Part shown: positions 53,685 to 61,515 of the stretch, in pieces
Numbering within the stretch: the first letter of the stretch is position 1
Layout of the letters: every line of letters begins with the position of its first letter
NCBI RefSeq assembly: GCF_015160855.1
Contig: NZ_CP063373.1
Span: 6,758,001-6,822,000, forward strand
DNA: 64,000 nt
Direction: 5' to 3'
Source of the DNA: Streptomyces ferrugineus
Lineage (GTDB): Bacteria > Actinomycetota > Actinomycetes > Streptomycetales > Streptomycetaceae
Made by a program: the position numbers and the translations under genes
The notes under the pieces: model-generated
Databases searched by the model: none
What the model was told of the DNA's origin: nothing
Seen by the model: the letters and a program-made list of their open reading frames with translations, nothing else

Positions 53685-54571
53685 GAGGCGCTCCTCTTCT
53701 TGCGGCTGGCGCCCAGGGAGGTCACGGCCTTGACCAGGAGCAGTCCGGCCAGGGTGAGGACCAGCAGGATGACGCCCTGGGCGGCGGCCCCGTTCCACTG
53801 GTTCTCTTTCGTGACCTGCTGGTTGATGAGGGTGGCGATCATCGTCTGGTTGGGTCCGCCCATCAGGGCGGGGGTGATGTAGTAGCCCAGGGAGAGGATG
53901 AAGCTGAGCAGTCCGGCGCTGGCCAGGCCGGGGGCGACCAGCGGCAGGTAGATGCGGCGGAAGATGGTCACGCGTTTCGCGCCCATGCTGGACGCGGCGG
54001 CGAGCAGGCGGCGGTCCACGCCGCGCATCACGCCGTACAGCAGCAGCACCGTATAGGGCAGCATCATGGAGGTGGTGCCGATGACCACACCGAGCTCGTT
54101 GTAGAGCAGCCGGAACGGTGCGCCCGGTGCCCACGCCAGGGACTCGTTCACCAGGCCCTTGTCGCCGAGCATGATGATCCAGCCGTAGGTGCGTACCAGG
54201 GCGCTGACGAAGTGCGGGACGACCACGACCAGCATGGCCAGCCCGGCCAGGAGGGGCTTGAGTCGGCAGATCGCCTGGGCCAGGACGAAGCCGAAGACCA
54301 GGCTCAACAGCGCTGTCTCGGCGGAGATCCGCAGCGTGGTGAACAGTACCGACAGGTTGACCCCGGTCAGTGCGTCGGCGTACCAGTGCAGGGTGAAGGA
54401 GCCGTCGGCGTTCTGCAGGCTGAGCAGCAGGGTGCTGAAGATCGGGTAGACGAACAGCACCAGCAGGTAGACGACGACCGGCAGCGCGTACAGGATCCCG
54501 ACCCGCGTCCGGCGCGAGGCCAGGAGCTTGCGCGGACGGGCGGGTGCCCCCGCGGTGAGGGTGGCGGCCAT
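53681..54571 (-). CDS. spermidine/putrescine-type ABC permease (PotB-like)
   Basis: This 296-residue permease has six spans (first: ILYALPVVVYLLVLFVYPIF) and the EAA loop RRLLAAASSMGAKRVTIFRR. It pairs with PotC. It lies 3 bp after potA and overlaps potC by 4 nt. The family imports polyamines or, in actinomycetes, assorted amines and amino acid derivatives. Confidence 0.9.
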   Translation of the reverse strand: MAATLTAGAPARPRKLLASRRTRVGILYALPVVVYLLVLFVYPIFSTLLLSLQNADGSFTLHWYADALTGVNLSVLFTTLRISAETALLSLVFGFVLAQAICRLKPLLAGLAMLVVVVPHFVSALVRTYGWIIMLGDKGLVNESLAWAPGAPFRLLYNELGVVIGTTSMMLPYTVLLLYGVMRGVDRRLLAAASSMGAKRVTIFRRIYLPLVAPGLASAGLLSFILSLGYYITPALMGGPNQTMIATLINQQVTKENQWNGAAAQGVILLVLTLAGLLLVKAVTSLGASRKKRSAS

Positions 54572-54574
54572 GGC

Positions 54575-55714
54575 TCACCCTGCCTGTTCGCTGGGGAAGA
54601 GGTTGACGTCGCCGGCATCGGCGGTGATCCCGACCCGCTCGCCGGCGACGGGACCCCGGCCTGCCGGTACTTCCAGGCGCAGCAGCGGCGCCTGGCCGCC
54701 GTCGATGCGTACGCCGGCGCGGACCAGGGTGCCCACGTAGGTGGCCGTCTCGACGGTGCCGGAACAGAACCCGTCATCACTGGCGCAGGCCCGCAGCCGG
54801 CCCGGCTGAACAGCCACCTTGACCTGCGTACCAGGGGCCAGCTCGTGGCGGCGCGCCTTCAGCAGCCCGCCACTGCCATCGAGGCGGACCAGGGTGTGCT
54901 CGCCGTCCTGTTTCTCGATGCGGCCGTCAAGGAAGTTGGCCGCGCCGAGGAAGTCCGCCACGAACGGCGTCTTGGGCCGTTCGAACAGCTCCCTCGGGGT
55001 GTCGAACTGCTCGATCAGGCCGTTGCGCATCACCGCGATACGGTCCGACATGACCAGCGCTTCTTCCTGATCGTGCGTCACGTAGATGACGGTCAGGCCC
55101 AGTTCCTGCTGGATGGTCTTGATCTCGACCTGGAGCTGGTCACGCAGCTTCTTGTCCAGCGCGCCCAGCGGCTCGTCCATCAGGATGACCGGCGGGCGGT
55201 AGACCAGCGCCCGGCACAACGCCACCCGCTGCTGCTGACCACCCGACAGCTCACGCGGCTTACGCCCGCCGAACCCGGACAGGCCGGCGATCTCCAGCGT
55301 CTCCCCCACCCGGCGCCGGATCTCGTCCTTCGGCACCCCGCGCAGGGTGAGCGGGAAGGCGACGTTCTCGGCGACCGTCATGTGCGGGAACAGCAGGTAC
55401 TGCTGGAACACGAAACCCAGGCCCCGCTTCTGCGGCGCCAGCCGCGTCACATCGCGGCCCCCGACGGTGATGGTGCCGGAGTCCGGCTCGCAGAACCCGG
55501 CGATCATCATCAACGTCGTGGTCTTGCCCGACCCGGAGGCGCCGAGGAAGGTGACGAACTCCCCGGCCGCGATCTCCATCGACGCCTCGTCGACCGCGAC
55601 GACATCCCCGTACGTCTTGCGCAGAGCCACCACCGACAGCGACTTGCCGCTCCCGGCGGCCGGCGTGGCGCCGGACATCTTCACCGACGGTGCGGCGATA
55701 CCGAATTCAGCCAC
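54575..55714 (-). CDS. spermidine/putrescine-type ABC ATPase (PotA-like)
   Basis: This 379-residue ATPase has Walker A GASGSGKTT, Q-loop FVFQQYLLFPHM, signature LSGGQQQRVALCRAL, Walker B VILMDEPLGALD and switch His in YVTHDQEEAL. A C-terminal TOBE regulatory domain (residues 260-375) completes the CUT1/Pot architecture. It overlaps potD by 8 nt. Confidence 0.93.
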   Translation of the reverse strand: MAEFGIAAPSVKMSGATPAAGSGKSLSVVALRKTYGDVVAVDEASMEIAAGEFVTFLGASGSGKTTTLMMIAGFCEPDSGTITVGGRDVTRLAPQKRGLGFVFQQYLLFPHMTVAENVAFPLTLRGVPKDEIRRRVGETLEIAGLSGFGGRKPRELSGGQQQRVALCRALVYRPPVILMDEPLGALDKKLRDQLQVEIKTIQQELGLTVIYVTHDQEEALVMSDRIAVMRNGLIEQFDTPRELFERPKTPFVADFLGAANFLDGRIEKQDGEHTLVRLDGSGGLLKARRHELAPGTQVKVAVQPGRLRACASDDGFCSGTVETATYVGTLVRAGVRIDGGQAPLLRLEVPAGRGPVAGERVGITADAGDVNLFPSEQAG

Positions 55715-56813
55715 GAGCCCACTCCAGCCAGCGCTTGGTGACGGCCGATTCGTTCTTCAGCCACCAGTCGATATCCGCGTCAAAGCCCTTGTCGTAGTAC
55801 TTGGGCGCACCCGCCAGCGCGTCGCGCTCCTCCTCGGTGAGCTTCTCGTAAGCCAGCGGGGAGGCCGGGTTCGAGGGGAAGGCCTTCGCCAGAGCGGCCT
55901 GGCTCTCCGCACGCAGCGAGAAGTCCATCAGCTGGTAGGCGGCGTCCACATTGGCCGCGCCCTTGGCGATGGCATAGCCCTGGAACTGCCGGCGCATACC
56001 GTTGAGCTGCCTGGTGACCGGAACGCCCTGCTTCTGCAGATCGGCGATACGACCGTCCCACACGGTGGACATCGTCACCTCCTCGCGGCTGAGCAGAACG
56101 CCGGGGAGCGGGCCGCTGTCCCAGAACTTCTTGATGTCACCCCGCAGCCGGGTCAGCACCTTGAACGCGCGGTCCACATCCAGCGGATACAGCTTGTCCA
56201 TCGGGACACCGTCGGCCAGCAGCGCGAACTCCAGCTCCGGCAGATCACCGTCCGGGTTGCACATCGAACGGCCGCCCTGGAACGCCCCGGTGTCCCAGAA
56301 GTCCGCCCATGACTCCGGCTTCTTACCGCCGAACGCATCCGTGCGGTATGCCATACAGGCGCCGTAGAAGCTGCTGCCGATGGCATGGTCGGTGATCTGG
56401 TTGTCGGGGAGCTTCGCGCTCTTCACGCTCTTGACCCGGTCGAGGTCCAGCGCCTCCAGCGCGTCCTGGGCCACGTACTTGTGGTGAGACGTCATCGAGT
56501 TGTTGATGAGGTCACACTGCGGCCGGCCCTGCTTGATCTGCGCCAGCAGCGGAGCGTCGTCCAGGTTCAGCACCTTCACCTGGATACCGGTCTCCTGCGT
56601 GAACGGCGTGTAGATCGCCTTCTGCAGAGCCGCACCATAGGAACCGCCGCTGTCACGGACGACCACCGTCTTCCCGCCCTTGCCACCGCTGCCGGCGCCG
56701 GACCGGCTGGTACCGGTACCGCAGGCGGAGAGGGCGGTCGCGGCGGCGACACCCGCAGTGACCCCGCCTATTCCTCGCAGGAACAGTCTGCGGTCTATTC
56801 GGGCATCTTTCAT
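55707..56813 (-). CDS. PotD-type substrate-binding protein, Tat lipoprotein
   Basis: This 368-residue protein has a twin-arginine-like signal (DRRLFLRGIGG) followed by lipobox ALSAC. The mature fold is the extracellular solute-binding type of PotD (VVRDSGGSYGAALQKAIYTP, CMAYRTDAFGGKKPESWADF, VSTVWDGR-like region). It binds the substrate of this cluster. ATG 56813 has a strong AGGAGG site. A decayed relative is at 43267-43757. It is the first of the transporter genes, and the 77-bp gap upstream could hold an internal promoter. Confidence 0.92.
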   Translation of the reverse strand: MKDARIDRRLFLRGIGGVTAGVAAATALSACGTGTSRSGAGSGGKGGKTVVVRDSGGSYGAALQKAIYTPFTQETGIQVKVLNLDDAPLLAQIKQGRPQCDLINNSMTSHHKYVAQDALEALDLDRVKSVKSAKLPDNQITDHAIGSSFYGACMAYRTDAFGGKKPESWADFWDTGAFQGGRSMCNPDGDLPELEFALLADGVPMDKLYPLDVDRAFKVLTRLRGDIKKFWDSGPLPGVLLSREEVTMSTVWDGRIADLQKQGVPVTRQLNGMRRQFQGYAIAKGAANVDAAYQLMDFSLRAESQAALAKAFPSNPASPLAYEKLTEEERDALAGAPKYYDKGFDADIDWWLKNESAVTKRWLEWARG

Positions 56814-56890
56814 CGTGTGCCTCCTGGGTGGTGCTGGCCGTGAAGGGGAGCGGCTGGGGACGTGGAAAGGGGGGCGGCTGGAATGGGGGT

Positions 56891-57958
56891 CTAGGGGCGG
56901 GGGCCCGCCTCGTCGGATCCGGCACCCAGACCGGGGGCCCGGAGGGTGTCGGCCCGCGCGGCCGTGTCGGGGTCCCACGGGACGGCGAGGGCGGCGAGTT
57001 CGGTACCGGTGGCGACGGTGAGGCCATGCATGCCGTAGAAGATCCGGCCGTCTGCCGGGGCGTGGACGGTGTGCTCGGTGCCGTCGGTCGGGTCGATGAT
57101 GCGGCCGAGGAGGTCGCCCTCGGCCACTTCGCCGATGACGTCGGCGTCGAAGGAGAACTCCGGGTACCACAGGCCGGTGGCCTCGGCGGTGACGCCGGCG
57201 GACCAGACCCACTCGCGGATCGGTGCCGGGGCGGAACCGTCCTGGTCGAGGACGCCCAGATGGCGCAGTGCCTTCAGCAGTCCGTCGACACGGCGGAGGG
57301 CGGTGGCCTCGTCCCGCTGACCGAGCTGGCCCACCTCGACGAGGACCGCCGAGATACCCCGGCGGGCGGCGGCCGCGTGGCTGTTGCCGCCCTCGGGCGT
57401 CAGCCCGAGGATGACGTCCTGGATGCCGAAGGAGCCTGCCAGTTCGGCCGTCGCCTTGTCCAGGTCCGGGTCACCGGTGAGGCGGTAGCCGACGAAGTCC
57501 CGCAGGACCTGGTCGATGCCGGCGCAGTGCAGGTCGATGTAGACGTCGGCGCCGTCGACGAGGTGGGTGAAGAGCCAGGCGGCCAGCCGTTCGGTGGGGC
57601 CGCCGGCCGGGTCGCCGGGGAAGACACGGTTGAGGTTCACGCCGTCGACCGGGGAGACGTTGAGCCGGCCCTGGTACACGGCGGGAGGGTTGGCGACCGG
57701 GCAGACGGTCACCTGCCCGCTCACCTCGCCGGGCTCCAGCAGGTCTGCCAGGCGCGCGGCGGCTTCGATGGGAGTGAACTCGCCGCCGTGCACACCGGCG
57801 GTGATGACGACCCGGGGTCCCGGGCGGGTTCCGTTGACCAGGGTCACCGGGATGTCCGCGGTGCGGGTGCCGAGATCGGCCTGGACGGTGCCGCGGGCCT
57901 TGGTGCCGGGCCGGGCCGCCAGAGAGCCGACGGAGAGGGTGGCGTCCTGCATGGTCAT
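56891..57958 (-). CDS. succinylglutamate desuccinylase/aspartoacylase-family deacylase (DoeB-like), copy 2
   Basis: This 355-residue zinc enzyme has H57 and E60 in VHGGEFTPIEAA and a later His in YIDLHCAGIDQVL. As in copy 1, a C-terminal sandwich domain (DVIGEVAEGDLLGRIIDPTD) is present. The two copies differ clearly and may act on different acyl groups or steps. The start ATG 57958 overlaps the oxidase stop by ATGA. The C-terminal 25 residues are low-complexity. Confidence 0.87.
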   Translation of the reverse strand: MTMQDATLSVGSLAARPGTKARGTVQADLGTRTADIPVTLVNGTRPGPRVVITAGVHGGEFTPIEAAARLADLLEPGEVSGQVTVCPVANPPAVYQGRLNVSPVDGVNLNRVFPGDPAGGPTERLAAWLFTHLVDGADVYIDLHCAGIDQVLRDFVGYRLTGDPDLDKATAELAGSFGIQDVILGLTPEGGNSHAAAARRGISAVLVEVGQLGQRDEATALRRVDGLLKALRHLGVLDQDGSAPAPIREWVWSAGVTAEATGLWYPEFSFDADVIGEVAEGDLLGRIIDPTDGTEHTVHAPADGRIFYGMHGLTVATGTELAALAVPWDPDTAARADTLRAPGLGAGSDEAGPRP

Positions 57959-59094
57959 GCCTCCGTACGGCCGACGGTGGAGAGGAAGTCGATGGGCTGG
58001 GGCGAGGCGCCGTCCAGCGCGAGGTCCGCGGCGATGTCGCCGAAGGCGGGCGAGAGCTTGAAGCCGTGGCCGGAGAAGCCGGCGAGCAGGATCACGTTCT
58101 CGGCGCCGGGCAGCGGACCGACCAGCGGGCGGGAACTTTCGGTGTAGCCCTCCATGTAGGCGGAGAGACGGGTCGGGTCCGGGTGCAGGTCGGGCATGTA
58201 GCGGCCGATCAACTCGCTGAAGATTTCGAGCTCTTCCGGCTGCACAGTCCGCTCCAGCTGGTTCGGGTCGCCGACGACCCGGTGCAGCACGCGGTTCAGT
58301 CCGAGCTTGACCGAGATGCCGTCCGGGGAGGGCAGGCCGTACCAGTGGGTGGGCGCCGTGCGGATGAACGCCGGGCGCTCCTCGCCGAACCAGGCGTCGG
58401 GGGCGGTGGGCACGTACCAGGCGCTGACGACGCGGCGGACTTCCACCTCCCACGGCAGGTCGGGCAGCAGGTCGTTGACCCAGGGGCCGGGCGTGACGAC
58501 GGCGGTGTCGAAGCGCTCGCTGCCGGAGTCGGTGCGGATCTCCACGCCGCCCGCGACGGGGACGATCTCGCGGACCGTGCTGTAGCGGTGGATCACGGCG
58601 CCCAGCTGCTCTGCGCGGCGGGCGGCGGTCTGGATGGTCAGCTCCGGGCGGATGAACCCGGCGCGGCGGTCGAGTACGGCCGCGTCGCCGTCCTCGAGGC
58701 GGTACTGCGGGAAGCGCTTGGCGAGTGCCTCGGCGTCGAGCACCTCGTGGTCGAGGTCGTGCTCGGCGATGGACTGAAGGACGGTGGCCATCTGCTGGTG
58801 GTCGGTCGGCCCCATGAGCAGGCACCCGGTCAGGCGGCGCAGCTCGCGGCCGGTCTCCTGCTGCAGCTGCTCCCAGAGGGCGTCGGCGTGCTTGAGGAGC
58901 GGGACGTACCGGGAGTCCTCGAAGTGCGCGCTGCGGAAGATGCGGGTCTCGCCGCCGGCGGCGCTGCGGTCGTGGCCGGGGGCGAACCGGTCGTAGCCGA
59001 CGACCTCGGCGCCGCGGGCCGCCAGCCGCCAGGCGGCCTGGCTGCCCATCGTTCCGACCCCGACCACCGCGACGCGCTTCCTGGCAGCTGACAC
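57955..59094 (-). CDS. monomeric sarcosine / N-methyl amino acid oxidase family protein (SolA-like)
   Basis: This 379-residue flavoprotein has the dinucleotide motif VVGVGTMGSQAAW (10-22), the GETRIFRSAHFED motif of the MSOX/MTOX group and the C-terminal GFSGHGFKLSPAFGDIAADL. It would demethylate an N-methyl amino acid or oxidise a cyclic amine, giving H2O2. In MSOX the FAD is bound to a Cys 26-27 residues before GFSGHGFK; here that region (AYMEGYTESS) has no Cys, so FAD is probably non-covalent. It is first in the cluster and divergent from iclR-1. Confidence 0.88.
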   Translation of the reverse strand: MSAARKRVAVVGVGTMGSQAAWRLAARGAEVVGYDRFAPGHDRSAAGGETRIFRSAHFEDSRYVPLLKHADALWEQLQQETGRELRRLTGCLLMGPTDHQQMATVLQSIAEHDLDHEVLDAEALAKRFPQYRLEDGDAAVLDRRAGFIRPELTIQTAARRAEQLGAVIHRYSTVREIVPVAGGVEIRTDSGSERFDTAVVTPGPWVNDLLPDLPWEVEVRRVVSAWYVPTAPDAWFGEERPAFIRTAPTHWYGLPSPDGISVKLGLNRVLHRVVGDPNQLERTVQPEELEIFSELIGRYMPDLHPDPTRLSAYMEGYTESSRPLVGPLPGAENVILLAGFSGHGFKLSPAFGDIAADLALDGASPQPIDFLSTVGRTEA

Positions 59095-59259
59095 AGGGCT
59101 TTCCTTTCGTATCGCCGAGGCGCATGCTGGGCCTTCGACGTGAGAATGTTCGATTCGGGATGGTTTGAGCGGGAGCCAGGTCCTCCTTGTGAACCTGCGG
59201 CTCGCAACCGCCGCACCTCGCAGTCCGGCTCACTTCCGGGGGATCCCCCCAAGGCTGCC

Positions 59260-59296
59260 GTGCCACTATGTGGAATGCTGTGCTAGAATCTGGCAC
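59260..59296 (+). promoter_or_regulatory. IclR-1 promoter with shared 37-bp element
   Basis: The element runs from GTGCCA to TGGCAC (inverted ends) and contains TAGAAT (59284-59289) as -10. It matches the element before the second iclR gene at 28 of 37 positions with the same spacing. It also lies between iclR-1 and the divergent oxidase gene, so it may regulate both. Confidence 0.65.
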
Positions 59297-59373
59297 AGAG
59301 AATGACAGTGGCTTCAGCGAGGAGTCAAGAGGGTGTCCGGCGGAAATTTTGATAATCAACAGGGGGAAATCGG

Positions 59374-60126
59374 ATGGAAATGAAGAGCGTCACCAGGTCG
59401 CTGCGGATCCTGGAGGCGGTCGCCCAGCATCAGCCCGTGACCGTAGGGGAGTTGACGAAGCTCTTCGGGCTGCCGAAGTCCACCGTGCAGCGCACCTTGG
59501 TCACGCTGGCGGAGGCCGGCTGGCTGCGCGCCAACCGCAAGGACACCACCCGCTGGGAGATCGGCGCCCGCGTCCTGGCCGTACGACCCGCCGCCCTCCA
59601 GGGCTCCAGCCTGTTCGCCGCCGCACGTGAACCCATGGTTCGCCTTCGGGACGCGGTGAACGAGACCATCCACCTGTCGGTGCCGGACGCCCTCCAGTGC
59701 ATGGTCGTGGTGGACCGCGTCGACTGCGACCACCCGGTACGCACCTTCCACACGATCGGCGACACCTCACCCCTGCACGCCACCGCCGTCGGGCGTGCCG
59801 TCCTCGCCCACCTGCCGAGGCGGGACGTCGAAGACCTCATCGCGGCGGGACTGGAGCGGTTCAGCGACACGACCCCCGTCGAGCCCGAGGAGTTGCGCAC
59901 CGAGCTGGACCGGGTCCGCACCGACGGCTACGCGATCAACCGCAACCAGTACCGGCCCGGCGTCTGCGCCGTCGCCGCACCTGTGCTCGACGAGGACGGC
60001 ACCCCGCTGGCCGCCGTGGCCGTCTCCATGCCCGAGGCGCGGTACGACGGTGCACAGGCATCCAAGTGGGGCCGCCTCGTCGCCGACACAGCCGCGGAGA
60101 TCTCTCAGCGCCGCCTGGGCGTCTGA
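59374..60126 (+). CDS. IclR-family regulator, copy 1
   Basis: This 250-residue protein has an N-terminal winged HTH (VGELTKLFGLPKSTVQRTLV) and a C-terminal IclR effector domain (residues 75-250). It is nearly identical in its first 130 residues to the next gene. IclR proteins repress or activate catabolic operons in response to small acids; the target is probably the divergent cluster at 43759-59094. ATG 59374 has the ribosome site AGGGGGAA. Confidence 0.92.
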   Translation: MEMKSVTRSLRILEAVAQHQPVTVGELTKLFGLPKSTVQRTLVTLAEAGWLRANRKDTTRWEIGARVLAVRPAALQGSSLFAAAREPMVRLRDAVNETIHLSVPDALQCMVVVDRVDCDHPVRTFHTIGDTSPLHATAVGRAVLAHLPRRDVEDLIAAGLERFSDTTPVEPEELRTELDRVRTDGYAINRNQYRPGVCAVAAPVLDEDGTPLAAVAVSMPEARYDGAQASKWGRLVADTAAEISQRRLGV

Positions 60127-60157
60127 ACGGCAGACGACGACCCCCGAGCCGTCGACC

Positions 60158-60197
60158 GAGGGCCGGCTCGCACGCGTCAGCGCTCGAGCCGGCCCTC
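60158..60197 (+). terminator. terminator between the twin iclR genes
   Basis: GAGGGCCGGCTCG (60158-60170) and CGAGCCGGCCCTC (60185-60197) form a perfect 13-bp stem with a 14-base loop, 32 bp after the iclR-1 stop. The two regulators are therefore transcribed separately. Confidence 0.8.
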
Positions 60198-60227
60198 AGC
60201 CATGCCCGACCACCGCCCTCAAGCTTC

Positions 60228-60264
60228 GTGCCATATAGTGGAACGCTATGCTAGAGTACGGCAC
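60228..60264 (+). promoter_or_regulatory. IclR-2 promoter with shared 37-bp element
   Basis: This is the counterpart of the element at 59260-59296, with inverted GTGCCA/GGCAC ends, conserved GTGGAA and TGCTAGA blocks, and TAGAGT (60252-60257) as -10. Equal spacing argues that one or both IclR proteins bind both sites. Confidence 0.65.
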
Positions 60265-60336
60265 GACCATGGCCGTGAACCGGTGCTGGAGTCACGAGGT
60301 GAGAACCAGGAATCCACCGGTCCGAGGGGGCATCGA

Positions 60337-61086
60337 ATGGAAATGAAGAGCGTCACCAGGTCGCTGCGGGTTCTGGAGGCGGTCGCCCGACATCAACCCG
60401 TGACCGTCGGGGAGCTGACAAAGATATTCGGGCTGCCGAAGTCCACCGTGCAGCGCACGCTGATCACGCTCAATGAGGCGGGCTGGCTACGGGCGAACCG
60501 CAAGGACACCACACGCTGGGAGATCGGCGCCCGCGTCCTGGCCGTACGACCCGCCGCCCTGCAGGGCTCCAGCCTGTTCGCCGCCGCGCGTGAACCCATG
60601 ATCCGGCTCCGCGACGCGGTGAACGAGACCATCCACCTGTCCGTGCCGGACGCCCTCCAGGGCATGGTCGTCGTCGACCGCGTCGACTGCGACCACGCCG
60701 TACGGACCTTCCACGCCATCGGTGACACCTCGCCCCTGCACGCCACCGCCGCCGGAAACGCCGTCCTCGCCCATCTGAGGAAGTCCGAGATAGACGAGGT
60801 CACCGCGGGGACGCTGGAGGGTTACGGCGAAGAGACCATCACCGACCCGGAGCAACTGCGGGCGGAACTCCACCGCGTGAGAGAGCGTGGCTACGCCGTC
60901 AACCACAACCAGTACCTTCAGGGTGTCAGCGCCATCGCGGCACCGGTGCTGGACGGTGAGGGCGCAGCACTGGCCGCCGTGGCCGTCTCCCTGCCCGACT
61001 CGCGCTTCGAGGCCGGCCGGCTGCCCGAGATGGGTCGGCTGGTCGCCGAGACGGCGGCGGAGATCACCGCCCGGCACCTGGCCTGA
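60337..61086 (+). CDS. IclR-family regulator, copy 2
   Basis: This 249-residue paralogue of the previous gene shares MEMKSVTRSLR at the start, the HTH (VGELTKIFGLPKSTVQRTLI) and WEIGARVLAVRPAALQGSSL, and diverges more in the last 100 residues of the effector domain. The pattern suggests a recent tandem duplication followed by ligand-domain change. ATG 60337 is chosen by match to copy 1; an upstream frame to 60202 is not conserved. It converges with the cupin relic. Confidence 0.92.
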   Translation: MEMKSVTRSLRVLEAVARHQPVTVGELTKIFGLPKSTVQRTLITLNEAGWLRANRKDTTRWEIGARVLAVRPAALQGSSLFAAAREPMIRLRDAVNETIHLSVPDALQGMVVVDRVDCDHAVRTFHAIGDTSPLHATAAGNAVLAHLRKSEIDEVTAGTLEGYGEETITDPEQLRAELHRVRERGYAVNHNQYLQGVSAIAAPVLDGEGAALAAVAVSLPDSRFEAGRLPEMGRLVAETAAEITARHLA

Positions 61087-61105
61087 CGACGGTCCCGGCG
61101 CCGTA

Positions 61106-61430
61106 TCACTTCACGATCACGTAGATCTTGCGCACGGTTTCCACGGTCTTCCAGACACCGACGAAGCCCGGCTTCATGACAAAGCCGTCGCCTGCCTGTA
61201 GACCACCGGCTCGCCACCTTCCGGCGTGAGTTCGACGATGCCGGCGAGGATGTGGCAGAACTCGAAGGTCTCGCCCTTGATCGAGCGCGTCTCGCCGGGT
61301 GTCGCTTCCCAGACTCCCGTATGGATCATCTCCCCGCGGGCGATGTCCTGGGGCCAGGTCATGAACGCGGGGTCGCCGGAGATCAGACGTTCGGTCGAGC
61401 TTTCTTGGAGTCGAGAAATTGATGGCCGTC
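61106..61430 (-). pseudogene. broken cupin (DUF861/EutQ-like) gene
   Basis: The - strand encodes a small cupin: STERLISGDPAFMTWPQD, then HTGVWEATPGETRSIKGETF, then EFCHILAGIVELTPEGGEP, then after a frame change GDGFVMKPGFVGVWKTVETV with RKIYVI. One base is missing near 61199-61205 (YR/AGDG). The N-terminus is also damaged, since a segment QFLDSKKARP lies in another frame near 61395-61420. The fold is otherwise complete. It lies beyond a strong terminator and seems to lack a promoter. Confidence 0.7.
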
Positions 61431-61468
61431 CACCCGTGCCCGGCGGCGTGGAAAACCGGGCACGGGTG
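61431..61468 (-). terminator. terminator of the aldehyde dehydrogenase/Fe-S operon
   Basis: CACCCGTGCCCGG (61431-61443) and CCGGGCACGGGTG (61456-61468) form a perfect 13-bp stem with a 12-base loop, 48 bp beyond the dehydrogenase stop on the - strand. A smaller stem (GCGGTCA/TGACCGC, 61495-61513) lies between. Confidence 0.75.
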
Positions 61469-61515
61469 AGGCCCGCCACGATGCGTGCTGCGGCGCGGTC
61501 AGGGCATGACCGCCG

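Noticed and set aside
43759..59094. Direct naming of the cluster as ectoine catabolism (doe/eut genes)
   Set aside because: The ectoine hydrolase DoeA, the Ehu transporter and the EnuR regulator are missing, and extra oxidases are present. Only the late steps resemble that pathway.
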